The notes: generated by a model not told the origin, from the letters alone. 64,000 bases of DNA from Laspinema sp. D2d (GCF_025370755.1 NZ_JAMXFC010000017.1:2540-66539), one strand, 5' to 3'. Counted from the stretch's first letter, positions 7,901 to 15,891 are shown. Translations and numbers: made by a program.

Positions 7901-9496
7901 TACGATTTTACCAATTACTAAATTCCATTTATACGAACCATCTTTACAGCGAATCCGATGTTCATTTTCATAAATTTCTGTTTCCCTTTGGATATGTTTT
8001 TCTAACTCATGATACATCTGAGTTTGATCCTCTGAGTGGACCCGATTTCCCCAGGTTAGCTCGTCCGGATCGAGAATTTCCTCGGCATCATAGCCCAAAA
8101 ATTTCTTCCACTGATTGTTAGAAAAGACCATCTCATTGGTCTGCATATTCCAGTCCCATGTCCCTGTTCCGGTCGTATCCAGAGCCAATTGTAACCGAAT
8201 ATGACTTTCCCTCACGGCAATGTCGGCTTGTTTCTGATCGTGAATATAGCGGGCAATTCCTAAAGCAGCAATCACTTGTCCCTGATCATCAAGCAACGCC
8301 GATACATTTGTGGAATGCCAGTAATAGTGACCATTTTTATGTAATACGCGATATTCAAGTCCCCTGATTTTTTCCTTTTGTAGCGATCGCTCAAAGGCAT
8401 TTATACAAATTCCCAGATCTTCAGGATGAACAAATTCGGCAAAAGAACGATGTAATAGATCGGGAGATAGATATCCTATTATAGATTCAAACGTCGGACT
8501 GACATAACTAAAAGTTCCATCCGGATCAATGATAAATACCATATCATTGAGATTGTCAATCAGGTTGCGAAACTTACTTTCGCTGATTTGTAATGCTTTT
8601 TCCCGTGCTTTAATCTCTGTAACATCCCGAACATATCCATACCAACTGATGCTACCATCGGGTTCTGGCTGGGGGGTGGAGTGGCCTAGAACCCATATAA
8701 CCCGGCCATTGGGATGACAAATTCGATACTCACAATGCCACGGGGTAAGCTGCTTACCAGACTCCAGAATCGTCTGGGTCACTCGCGGCAGGTCCTCGGG
8801 ATGGACGGATTCAAACACTGCGGCAGAATCCTCGCGCACAGCGTCCGGCGCAACGCCATAAATGTCTCTTAACCCATCACTGGCGTAAGGAAAATAAGAC
8901 TGACCATTGGGAAGGAGACGAAACTGATAAATCACCCCAGGCAAATGGCGGGTCAGTTGTTGAAAGCGACCTTCTGCTTCACTGGGTTGAGTTGGTGTGA
9001 AGTGAGATTGAAAGGGAGAAAGGGAGATATCTTGATTGGAAATGTGGTGTTGAACTGCCTCCGGTGTAACCTTGCGTTCCGTAACATCTCGGAAAATCAA
9101 CAGGTGATAATACGCCCAAAAATTGGCCTGGGCAACATATTCCAGGTCTCGCACTTCGTGATCGGGGCGGATGAGGCGAACTTGATCACTAATTTGACCT
9201 TGTGCTAACCAGCTATGCCAAGATAGGTCGAAGTCAAACCCCGATGGAGTAAAATCTCTCAGGGTACATCCGCTCAGGTCTTGTGGCAATAGCCCGAATA
9301 AGGCACAAGCGGCTGGGTTGACATGGAGATAGTAGCCTTGGTCATCCATGATGATCATGGCATCTAACGCGGCAGCAAAGAGCGCTTGGAAGGGTTGATT
9401 GTCTTGAAGGAAAAAGGGTTGAACAGAATCCGAATCTACGGTCTGGCGATCGCACGGCGGGGGCTGGTGAAACTCAATTTGACGGGGTAAGATCAT
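4922..9496 (-). CDS. Multi-PAS/GAF hybrid-less sensor histidine kinase
   Basis: About 1524 residues from the ATG at 9496; a TTG four codons upstream is an alternative. Eight PAS-type modules can be counted (roughly residues 40-145, 180-300, 310-430, 435-560, 565-690, 695-815, 820-945, 950-1060), most followed by a PAC-like DITDRK/DVTERK joint. A GAF domain follows (~1075-1215), then a coiled coil (KSQELQQAYRELQDTQVQL), the H-box VAHEINNP with the phospho-accepting His near 1274, and a HATPase with N-box (MNLLMNAIEAI), G1 (DNGIGM), F-box (FNPFFTTK) and G2 (GTGMGLS). No membrane segment and no receiver domain are seen, so it is probably a cytosolic sensor with a separate response regulator. None is adjacent. 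The signal is unknown. Confidence 0.93.
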   Translation of the reverse strand: MILPRQIEFHQPPPCDRQTVDSDSVQPFFLQDNQPFQALFAAALDAMIIMDDQGYYLHVNPAACALFGLLPQDLSGCTLRDFTPSGFDFDLSWHSWLAQGQISDQVRLIRPDHEVRDLEYVAQANFWAYYHLLIFRDVTERKVTPEAVQHHISNQDISLSPFQSHFTPTQPSEAEGRFQQLTRHLPGVIYQFRLLPNGQSYFPYASDGLRDIYGVAPDAVREDSAAVFESVHPEDLPRVTQTILESGKQLTPWHCEYRICHPNGRVIWVLGHSTPQPEPDGSISWYGYVRDVTEIKAREKALQISESKFRNLIDNLNDMVFIIDPDGTFSYVSPTFESIIGYLSPDLLHRSFAEFVHPEDLGICINAFERSLQKEKIRGLEYRVLHKNGHYYWHSTNVSALLDDQGQVIAALGIARYIHDQKQADIAVRESHIRLQLALDTTGTGTWDWNMQTNEMVFSNNQWKKFLGYDAEEILDPDELTWGNRVHSEDQTQMYHELEKHIQRETEIYENEHRIRCKDGSYKWNLVIGKIVEWDDKNNPVRFIGLHSDVSDRKANELALFELTEQLQKAQKVAHLGNWSIDVSTQKLTWSDEVFRTFGMNPDQPEPSWTEHLEQIYPDDRAFLQARVREAQAGIPQNFDIRILRPDGEVRYINVRAELEFQENQVVRMFGTTMDITERARTENELDQSRELLRTILDALPQSVVWKDRHSVVLGCNQAFVNAFNGSNPEEFVGKTDDDFCLSPEEATHYKNCDRDVMMSDRPLLKLIETVQNPDGSKIWVETTKIPLHDRTGQVMGIVAIFEDITDRIQAEAALRTSEEKLRSLFELCPLGIILNDIQGQFLEANAAASTITGYTLAELNQLSYWDLTPEEYNEAEEFQLDLLQTTKRYGPYQKEYIHKQGHRVPVELIGLKIEGSDGRQYIWSILADITARKAAEKALQDSEVQTRALLEAIPDMMLRYSRDKVFLDYKCSPQMTPLVPPEQFLSKTIYEILPEFLAQPTAQLIETTLKTQQMQLFEYELVMPEGVRNYEARFSLCGEDVLSIIRDITDRKQAEVRLQALLKRTQLLNHISTEIRNTLDLDTILQNAVNAIFAELEVDICTFVWYHPDTDPHTLEVVKEQKNPQLESWLGSYSMDNYPQLIEQILEGKIYRLDPVADSSDQPLKTWCQQAGLGTYLILPIHTAGVQMGGLEMGRIASDRPWRDDELELLHSIGTQVAIAIYQAQLYQDSQAKSQELQQAYRELQDTQVQLIQAEKMSSLGQLVAGVAHEINNPVSFIYGNLTYASDYTDKLLELIQLYQQSYPRPLNEITEFIEEMELDFLISDFPKIINSMKNGASRIRDIVKSLRTFSRLDEADLKAVDLHENLDSTLMILHNRLKGHGRVPEIQVIKHYGNLPLVECYSSLLNQVFMNLLMNAIEAIEERRNRLTPESLSDYVGCITVRTGLLLPNRVLIAIQDNGIGMKRLVQEKVFNPFFTTKAIGKGTGMGLSTSYQIVTENHQGTLRFSSTEGVGAEFAIELPLK

Positions 9497-9621
9497 GGCA
9501 TTAAACAAAATTGTAAACGATGATCAAGGCCAACCGTTGACAATCTCACGACTCAAAGCGGATGGCTGTTCAAATTATACCCACAAGCCGAAGACTCAGA
9601 ACTCAGAAGGGACAGATCCTC

Positions 9622-9651
9622 TTGACAAGGGGTTCCCCTGTTGAATATTCT
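9622..9651 (+). promoter_or_regulatory. Sigma-70-type promoter upstream of the MtnX-like gene
   Basis: TTGACA at 9622-9627 and TATTCT at 9646-9651 are separated by 18 bases. The implied transcription start is near 9658. That would exclude the TTG at 9641 as the translation start of the next gene and favours the GTG at 9731. Confidence 0.5.
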
Positions 9652-9730
9652 TAGCCCTAAACTTCTCACGGCTTGGCCTGTGAACTCTGTTGTTTTCGAT
9701 AGCCTCTACTCAACCCTGAGCAAAAAAATT

Positions 9731-10381
9731 GTGAAACCCGATTCCTTTGAACGGATTGTTTTGTGTGATTTTGATGGGACCATTACTACGGAAGATACGT
9801 TCGTGAAGATGATGCAGGAGTTCACGCCGAAACTGGCGCGAGAACTCCTGCCGGAAATCTATGCTTTACGCTTAACCCTGCGCGATGGCGTGCGACAGAC
9901 CCTAGAATCGATTCCTACGGCGCAATACCCAGATATTTTGGCGTTTATGGAGGGGGAACCAATTCGACCTGGATTTGTGGAGTTTCTGGATTTTTTGGAA
10001 CAACAGGAAGTACCGATCGCCATTGTTTCAGGGGGGTTGCGGGGAATGGTGGAGACGGTGTTAGGGCCGTTGAAACACCGGGTTTTAGCCATTCATGCAA
10101 TTGAGTTAGATCTCGGTGCAGAATATCTCCGGGTGCATTCCGAGTTTGAAGGGGGGACGGAATTGGTGAATAAGGTTGAGGTAATGAAGCGGTATTCCGC
10201 AGGGGAAACCGTAGCGATCGGGGATTCAATAACGGATTTGAATTTGGGGATGCAAGCGGAGGTGGTGTTTGCACGCGATCGCCTTGCTACTTATCTCGCC
10301 GATCGCCAAAAACCTTATGTGGAGTGGCATGATTTTTTTGACCTGCGAGACTCTCTCGATCGCCGTTGGAATTCGGTCTAA
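9731..10381 (+). CDS. mtnX: MtnX-like HAD-family phosphatase
   Basis: About 216 residues from a GTG at 9731; the ORF is open back to a TTG at 9641. HAD motifs are all present: CDFDGT near the N-terminus (catalytic Asp pair), VSGG in the middle, a Lys in NKVEVMK, and GDSITDLNLG near the end. The overall pattern matches 2-hydroxy-3-keto-5-methylthiopentenyl-1-phosphate phosphatase (MtnX) of methionine salvage. Related HAD hydrolases, such as phosphoserine-phosphatase-like enzymes, cannot be excluded. No other salvage genes are adjacent, which is common in cyanobacteria. It ends at a strong terminator shared with the convergent small gene. Confidence 0.8.
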   Translation: MKPDSFERIVLCDFDGTITTEDTFVKMMQEFTPKLARELLPEIYALRLTLRDGVRQTLESIPTAQYPDILAFMEGEPIRPGFVEFLDFLEQQEVPIAIVSGGLRGMVETVLGPLKHRVLAIHAIELDLGAEYLRVHSEFEGGTELVNKVEVMKRYSAGETVAIGDSITDLNLGMQAEVVFARDRLATYLADRQKPYVEWHDFFDLRDSLDRRWNSV

Positions 10382-10407
10382 GTGGCATCTGAAGGGCTTA
10401 TCAATCA

Positions 10408-10457
10408 TAAAGCGTGACTCATGTGAGGAATTAGCACAAAAGTCACGCTTTATTTTT
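10408..10457. terminator. Bidirectional terminator
   Basis: A perfect inverted repeat, TAAAGCGTGACT / AGTCACGCTTTA, spans 10408-10452 with a ~21-nt loop. A T-run follows on the plus strand and an A/T-rich flank lies on the other side. It lies between convergent genes and probably serves both. Confidence 0.7.
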
Positions 10458-10468
10458 ACCAGTATTGT

Positions 10469-10837
10469 TCAATTGTAACAACGAGATTTACTTGCTCTAC
10501 GTTTGGTTTCTTCGTGCCAGTAGGCGGTGAGAATTTTAGGATCGGGAGGGCCGATCAGACAGACAACTCGCAGACCCCGGAGAACATCAATGAACTTCGC
10601 ATAAGGGGTTCTTTCCAAGCTGCGATCGTTCAGGGTATAAACCAACGCGCCTCGGCTGAATGTCTTTTTGCCGTAGGTTAACGCCACGGTTATCATGGCA
10701 TTACTGATCGCACGTTGCTGCTGTCTGCGTTCTAAATGATTGAGGTCTTTGCGGCGATGAACCGCACCCAATAAACCGATCGCTTCGATATTGGAATCGC
10801 CTTCAATCATAGCGGTGAGCTTTCTGTTCGCATCCAT
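10469..10837 (-). CDS. Small hypothetical protein (DUF4258-like)
   Basis: 122 residues from an ATG with an AGGAG site 8 bases upstream; a GTG three codons earlier is less likely. The pattern ERRQQQRAISNAMITVALTYG followed by a short beta-rich region and a C-terminal ILTAYWHEETKRR resembles DUF4258-type proteins, thought to adopt an RNase-toxin-like (BECR) fold. The match is weak and by eye. The tail is basic (RRASKSR). No antitoxin-like gene is adjacent; the nearest gene is the convergent MtnX-like gene. Function unknown. Confidence 0.65.
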   Translation of the reverse strand: MDANRKLTAMIEGDSNIEAIGLLGAVHRRKDLNHLERRQQQRAISNAMITVALTYGKKTFSRGALVYTLNDRSLERTPYAKFIDVLRGLRVVCLIGPPDPKILTAYWHEETKRRASKSRCYN

Positions 10838-11683
10838 TGGTACCACTCCTGGGAATAATTTACTTGAGACCTATCGAACAATAAATTCAGTTTCATGCAC
10901 ATAAAAAAATGAGTGTAACGAGGATTGAACGGGAGTTCCCCGGTTCAATCAGAACAATTGAGGGAAAACTGGATTTGGATTCGGGTCATTTTTAACCCGT
11001 GATCAGGTCAAGGAGACCTTAACCCGTTCCCAAAATTCTGGTGAAACAAGCGGCGATCGCTAGGGGGTAGATGCCCATTTTTGGATTTAGGAAAGGTTCA
11101 CCAGCAACTTTTTCCTAGAATCATCCGTATCTCAAGAATGCCCTTGAGTTCTAACCCAATCGTAATTGAGTCAGAATTCGTTGCAATTCTTAAAAAACCT
11201 GACCTTTATTTACGATCAAACCGGAGAGGGTAACTGTCTTTAAATTAACAAAGTGCTCTCAAGAGCAACCAGACCCTGAGCGATTTCCCTTGTCGGTTAT
11301 GCTTTTGATCATAAGCAACCCTGCCGTGACTCCCTCTGTTGCTAGGGACGGTTTATTAATCGTCATAGACGAAAGGGGATATTAAGAGGTTGCAACCCGG
11401 GGATTCAAACCCCCAGTTGTGACAACAAAGCCTTGTGGGGTCAAGGAAAAGAAGGCGATCGCCTCAGATTATGCCGTTTCCCGAACTGGGCGATCGCCCT
11501 CTTGCGGGGGCATCCCATTCGCCCCAAACCTGGGACAAGGAACGGAGGAGAGTCCGGAAAGTTCTGGGACCTCAGAATGTTCCCGCCAAAAATGAACCTC
11601 CCCCTAAACTAAGGGGAGGCTGGGGAAATCAAAAATTAGAAACTGGAACGTTTAACCGCCTTTTTACTCCCGGGTTTCAGCAG
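10838..11683. other. Intergenic region, no convincing gene
   Basis: About 845 bp. It holds a hairpin at 10923-10950 (GATTGAAC / GTTCAATC plus GGG/CCC) and a small repeat-type hairpin at 11597-11619 (CCTCCCC / GGGGAGG). The hairpin at 11597 resembles C/G-rich palindromes elsewhere in this window. An ORF at 11435-11719 starts at GTG, lacks a ribosome site and looks random. Confidence 0.6.
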
Positions 11684-13789
11684 TTAGGCGACATGATAAG
11701 GAGAGGTCAACAAGTCTAAATGCTTGGTTAACAAGCTCAAGAATAGCCCCACGTCGGTGACCACTCCTGTGGATTCAACGGAACCGCGATCGCTGAGTTT
11801 AGTGACGACTGCCGGATTAATATCGACACAGACCATCTTCACCCCAGAAGGCGTCATGTTACCGACCCCAATCGAGTGCAACATGGTTGATAACATCAAA
11901 ATCATCTCTGCCCCTTCCAGTAACTTTGCATACTCTTCCTGGGCCTTAATTAAATCCATTTGAGTATCAGGCAACGGTCCATCATCTCGGATGGAACCCG
12001 CCAGAGCAAAGGGTACATTGTGCTTCACACATTCGTAAAATATACCGCTCTGGAGCGCACCTTGTTCCACCGCTTTCGCAATACTGCCATAACGGCGAAT
12101 AGTGTTAATCGTTTTCAGATGGTGCCGATGTCCACCCCGGACGGCGACACCCCGCTTCATGTCCACCCCGAGGGAGGTTCCCATAAACGCTTGTTCCATA
12201 TCGTGAACGGCGATCGCATTACCACCGAGCAACCCCTGGATATACCCTTCGCGAATTAACCGGGTCAGATGTTCGCCGCCGCCGGTATGAATTACCACAG
12301 GTCCAGCCGTCACCACCACCTTACCGCCGCGATCGCGAATTTGCCGCAATTCCCAGGCGACTTGTTCCACCACCAATTCCACCCGGCGCTCACTAGAGAC
12401 CCCGGAAGACATAAAGCTGAATTCCTGGTTGTTACGTTGTTCCCGCGCTCCCGTCTTCCGAACCGTGCGGATTCCAGCCACATCCACCACCACCGACTCA
12501 CCCAGTGCCAAATCGCGCAGGAGCTTGCATCGAGCTACCGGCCCTTGGGGGGTTTGCACCACGGCGATCGCGCCATCCATACGATGATTCTGCACCCGGA
12601 CCCACTCGCCCTTAATCCGCACTTCCGTGGGATAAATCGTGGTAACATAGAAATCATCCGGAGCTACCCCATTTTGTTGAACGGGTTCGAGTTTGGCATC
12701 CCGCTCATCTTGAGGTAAATCTACCGCACCCAAGTCAATCAACTGGGCTAAAATCTCTTCCATCACCGTATGGGAAGGCGCTGATACTTTCACCTCTGCG
12801 GTGGAGGTACTCTGCCGTTGCTCTCCCAAGTTGAAATTCAGCACTTGGAAACTGCCGCCCCCCTCCACGATCGTATCTAGCGCCCGGTTGATTAATCCCG
12901 TATCTAGGAGATGTCCTTCTAAGCGAATGGTCCGACTTTCGACGGGTTCATTGGCATGGATATTTTCCATGACAGGTTCGGTGGTTCGCAGGGTCAGACA
13001 CTTCGCTGCACCGCCTGCTTTCAGGAATTCGCTGAGGGTAGTTTCAAATACTTCAAACCCGACATTTTTGAGGCGTTGTTTCAGGTCATCGCTGACCTTG
13101 TTCATGATTACTTTGTCCTCAACATTGACCGCATTGCAGGCAAAGTTTACGGCGTCTGCTTCTCCAATGGCAATCCGTTTTTCTGGGGGAACGCGCATTT
13201 CAATGATGCGGTTAGAGTAGAAGTCAAAAGCTGGAGGATAATACAGTAAATAGCCGCGATTGAGGGGACAGAAGCAGGTATCTAGGTGATAGAACCGTTC
13301 ATCAGCTAATTGAAGGGAGATGACTTGGATATCTAACCATTTGGCAATATAGGAGTGCGAATCCAGTTCAGAACGGAACCCATATCCTGCCCACAGCCAC
13401 CGTCCTTCGCGATCGAGCAGTGCATCTCCCGCCCCTTCAAAGGGTAAATCTTTCGGAAGTTCGTAGACGGTGTACCCTTGGGCTTCAAACCACTCTTTGA
13501 AATAGGGTTCTTCCCCTTGGCGTTCTTTGTGGAAAAAGCGACTGAGGACGACTTTTTTCCCCAGAACTAATCCGGCGTTGGCGGTAAACACCATATCAGG
13601 CCAACCGGGTTGGGGATCGACGAGTTCAACGAGGGCGTGTTCTTTGATGATGTGGAAGAGTTTATGCCACTGCTCCGTGGCGCGATCGCGAGAAGATTTG
13701 TGGATGTTGCCCTCCATCCAGGGATTAATCACATAATCCACGTCATAGTGGTTGGGGGGACACATCAGGATACGAGTCTCAGAATTCAT
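11684..13789 (-). CDS. argZ: Bifunctional arginine dihydrolase / ornithine cyclodeaminase (ArgZ/AgrE type)
   Basis: 701 residues, the usual length of cyanobacterial ArgZ/AgrE. The N-terminal ~270 residues form a guanidine-modifying-enzyme domain converting arginine to ornithine, CO2 and two ammonia. The residues I count fall exactly at the known catalytic positions: Asn71 (FTANAG), His168 (FYHLD) and Cys264 (AAKCLTL). This also supports the ATG at 13789. The rest (~280-701) is the TIGR00300/LOR-SDH region with an NAD-binding C-terminal part (VVTAGPVVIHTGGG, LLGGNAIAVHD), associated with ornithine-to-proline conversion in AgrE. Role: mobilisation of arginine or cyanophycin nitrogen. An NtcA-like palindrome lies just upstream. 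Confidence 0.93.
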   Translation of the reverse strand: MNSETRILMCPPNHYDVDYVINPWMEGNIHKSSRDRATEQWHKLFHIIKEHALVELVDPQPGWPDMVFTANAGLVLGKKVVLSRFFHKERQGEEPYFKEWFEAQGYTVYELPKDLPFEGAGDALLDREGRWLWAGYGFRSELDSHSYIAKWLDIQVISLQLADERFYHLDTCFCPLNRGYLLYYPPAFDFYSNRIIEMRVPPEKRIAIGEADAVNFACNAVNVEDKVIMNKVSDDLKQRLKNVGFEVFETTLSEFLKAGGAAKCLTLRTTEPVMENIHANEPVESRTIRLEGHLLDTGLINRALDTIVEGGGSFQVLNFNLGEQRQSTSTAEVKVSAPSHTVMEEILAQLIDLGAVDLPQDERDAKLEPVQQNGVAPDDFYVTTIYPTEVRIKGEWVRVQNHRMDGAIAVVQTPQGPVARCKLLRDLALGESVVVDVAGIRTVRKTGAREQRNNQEFSFMSSGVSSERRVELVVEQVAWELRQIRDRGGKVVVTAGPVVIHTGGGEHLTRLIREGYIQGLLGGNAIAVHDMEQAFMGTSLGVDMKRGVAVRGGHRHHLKTINTIRRYGSIAKAVEQGALQSGIFYECVKHNVPFALAGSIRDDGPLPDTQMDLIKAQEEYAKLLEGAEMILMLSTMLHSIGVGNMTPSGVKMVCVDINPAVVTKLSDRGSVESTGVVTDVGLFLSLLTKHLDLLTSPYHVA

Positions 13790-13806
13790 AATTTGCGCTA
13801 TATTCG

Positions 13807-13820
13807 GTAAGTAATGTTAC
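13807..13820. promoter_or_regulatory. Putative NtcA-binding palindrome
   Basis: GTA-N8-TAC, the consensus of the nitrogen regulator NtcA, centred ~25 bases upstream of the argZ start codon. Activating NtcA sites normally sit ~40 bases before the transcription start with a -10 about 22 bases downstream, and there is no room for that here. A repressing or promoter-proximal role, or chance (expected every ~4 kb), is therefore possible. Confidence 0.4.
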
Positions 13821-13862
13821 AGATTTGGGATTCAGTGATTTTTGTAGCAGCAAGACAAAACT

Positions 13863-13887
13863 CCTCCTTTTTTACCTAAAAAAGAGG
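13863..13887. repeat. T/A-rich inverted repeat upstream of argZ
   Basis: CCTC(C)TTTTTT / AAAAAAGAGG with a 4-nt loop and T-runs on both sides. It could terminate a transcript entering from either direction, or be an argZ leader hairpin. Confidence 0.4.
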
Positions 13888-14169
13888 TTTTTTCAGAACG
13901 AATTCGTCTGAGCTATGTCATAACAGCCAATTCTTTATCTTATCACAAGATAGTAATAAGTTTTTGAGGTAAAAAAAATAGTCCCTTTTAACTCGAAGAG
14001 AGATTTTCTGCTGGCAATAGAGAAGCCGGTTGGGTCGAGTCTTTTAGGAAAGGGTTGTTCTTGGAAGGAAGAAAGGCTTAACCCGGGGGCAATTGAGGGC
14101 GATCGCATCATTGGTCTTGGCCCGGAAAGCCGCCGGAGTGAGCGCCTCTGAATGGCGGATTGAGGAGAG

Positions 14170-14221
14170 AAAAAAAAATCCCTCTAGCCGAAGCTAGAGG
14201 GCTCGTCAATCAGGGTGCATC
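14170..14221 (-). ncRNA. Candidate small RNA module, copy 1
   Basis: On the minus strand: TAATAT (possible -10), then the conserved ATGCACCCTGATTGA, then a perfect 9-bp terminator stem CCCTCTAGC / GCTAGAGGG closed by a TTCG tetraloop, then a run of T. The layout predicts a ~50-nt RNA. The conserved head and same-type terminator recur at 14429-14480 and 15537-15580. Confidence 0.55.
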
Positions 14222-14428
14222 TATATTATTAAATTCTAGTTATGGGGGGTTTATCCGGAAAATACTGCAAGTTTTTTTTAAGGGAGGTAAGTAGTCCGAT
14301 GAAGCAATGGCGATCGCCTGTAAACTGGATTTACGAGTCTCCCCAAAAACCAGCGATCGGCCTTGATAACTCCTTTTTTCTAAGACTTTTACAGCGAAAA
14401 ATTTCACCGAGGATTTCCCGACTGCGAG

Positions 14429-14480
14429 AAAAAAAAATCCCCTAGCTTCTCGCCAGGGGGACTCTCAATCAGGGTGCATC
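14429..14480 (-). ncRNA. Candidate small RNA module, copy 2
   Basis: On the minus strand: the conserved head ATGCACCCTGATTGA, shared base for base with copy 1, then a stem of about 8 bp (CCCCTGGC / GCTAGGGG with one G-U pair) and a run of nine T. It lies ~250 bp from copy 1 in the same orientation. Head and terminator are kept while the flanking bases differ. Confidence 0.55.
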
Positions 14481-14647
14481 CAATTCGTTATTTCCCCCCT
14501 GGACTGTAGGCATCCGGGAAAGACTTGAAAATAAAAATACCCTATCCCACCCTTCGTCCAGAATCCCCCCTTCCCAGGATGTTTCTGAGGCGGGTTTTTC
14601 CGAGACGCGATCGCACTCAGGCTAGAGAGTTCCCAAATATACCCCCC

Positions 14648-14676
14648 TTGACAGCACCTCGTGATTGGGGTATCTT
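14648..14676 (+). promoter_or_regulatory. Sigma-70-type promoter
   Basis: TTGACA at 14648-14653, a 17-base spacer, TATCTT at 14671-14676. No ORF with a ribosome site follows, which points to a non-coding transcript starting near 14683. Confidence 0.6.
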
Positions 14677-14682
14677 GTATCT

Positions 14683-14892
14683 CTAGCGTGCATTCTCATC
14701 AGTAAAATTATCAAACTGTCGCGATGAGTGCCTACATCTACACCCGCAGGTTACGGATTGGGTAACTGTCCTGCGCGGATGGCACAGGGAAGTCATTAAC
14801 GCATCTACAAACCACCGAGGAGATTTAGCTCACGTCAGAGGGCAACAATTTCTTGGTTTTGATCTTCTTCTTCTCTGGAGAGAGAAATTTTT
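14683..14892 (+). ncRNA. Candidate ~210-nt structured RNA
   Basis: Bounded by the promoter at 14648-14676 and a terminator-like hairpin at 14871-14892 (TTCTCT-GGAG-AGAGAA then ATTTTT). Inside are a CTCATC / GATGAG stem (about 14695-14728) and a strong two-part stem with CGCAGG / CCTGCG enclosing TTAC / GTAA (about 14755-14785). No start codon with a ribosome site leads to a sensible ORF. Length fits 6S-type or other regulatory RNAs, but I cannot assign a family by eye. Confidence 0.4.
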
Positions 14893-15536
14893 GAAGAATC
14901 ATTGTAAGCTCTCGCCGATTTAAATTGGAAAGTAGAAAATTACGAAACCCTTGGAGTGCGAGCATCGAGCTTTCCTCAGAGGAGACAATTTAAATAGCGA
15001 ATAGCTTAAGCACCATGAAAAGTCTTGAGTTTGATTACCTAAGACTGAGATAGAAAAATATTAAGGCGAGTTCCCGAACACATCAATTCAGATGTGGGCG
15101 CGATTGCCTCGGGGTTGCATTTGCACAAATAGGTTGAGAGTTGGGGCAGAAATTATCAAGCCAATGCTGATGATTCCGTTTATTGTGCAAAATCTGAATG
15201 CGATCGGCCAGACCGATGAGGGAGGGATTGCTCCCTCAGTGATCTCGATGCGGTGGGCATTGTTACGGGCGATCGCCGATCGCCCGTTCAAAACCCCATA
15301 CCCTACCCAGTGGGGCGATCGGGTCCAAGCCAGGGGGCACAGGCTCAAGGGAAACGGGCTGTTAGAAGTCAGCCTGGGGATACCTTCTATTGAGCTAGGG
15401 GATGGGGAGAGACCCGATCTCAGTTGTATCGGGACCGTTCCCGGCCTCAATCTAGCTGTGGATCTCGGAAACCTCAGAGGTTCTAACGTCTCTCCATTCC
15501 GGATCCAGGTGCAATTGTACCGAATAGATCTATTAG

Positions 15537-15580
15537 TTGCACCCTGGTTTCCTCCTAGTCTTTGGGCTAGGGGGTTTTTT
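15537..15580 (+). ncRNA. Candidate small RNA module, copy 3
   Basis: On the plus strand: TATTAG just before, then TTGCACCCTGGTTT (head shared with copies 1 and 2 over TGCACCCTG), then the stem CCTCCTAG / CTAGGGGG with one wobble pair, then six T. Opposite orientation to copies 1 and 2. Just upstream, AGGTGCAA at 15507-15514 forms an inverted repeat with the head. Confidence 0.5.
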
Positions 15581-15851
15581 CTGCGTTTCTCCCCCCTTCA
15601 ACCCAAACAATTGGGGTCCACCCCCTCTTTTTCCATTAGTCTTTATTTACCAAAAAATATCCCAATGAAATCTCGACCCTTTGGCAGCGGCCGCAGTGAG
15701 TGGAGGTTTCTTGGGTCTATTTTTGCCCATTTCCCTTGCATAAAATTACCGACGGCTTTACCTGAGTCCAATCAAAAGACAACACTGAATCCGATACTTT
15801 TTTCCTTTAAAAAGGAAAAATTAATGAGAATTACACAAAAATTGTTGCCCC

Positions 15852-15891
15852 AAAAAATTGGCGGTTTCTCCAGAGAGGCTCCCAATTTTTT
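15852..15891. terminator. Inverted repeat with T/A-rich arms
   Basis: AAAAAATTGG at 15852-15861 pairs with CCAATTTTTT at 15882-15891, with an inner TCTC/GAGA stem. It could act as a terminator on either strand ahead of the pentapeptide gene. Confidence 0.4.

Noticed and set aside
11385-11425. tRNA-like T-arm (GGGGATTCAAACCCCC)
   Set aside because: The rest of the cloverleaf (acceptor, D and anticodon arms) cannot be built around it.
11537-11560. GGAGAGTCCGGA resembling part of RNase P RNA
   Set aside because: Only a short match; the flanking conserved parts of rnpB are absent.
11435-11719. 94-codon ORF (plus) upstream of argZ's 3' end
   Set aside because: GTG start, no ribosome site, Arg/Pro-rich random-looking sequence overlapping the argZ end.
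12269-12718. 149-codon ORF opposite argZ
   Set aside because: Antisense shadow of a clearly coding conserved gene.
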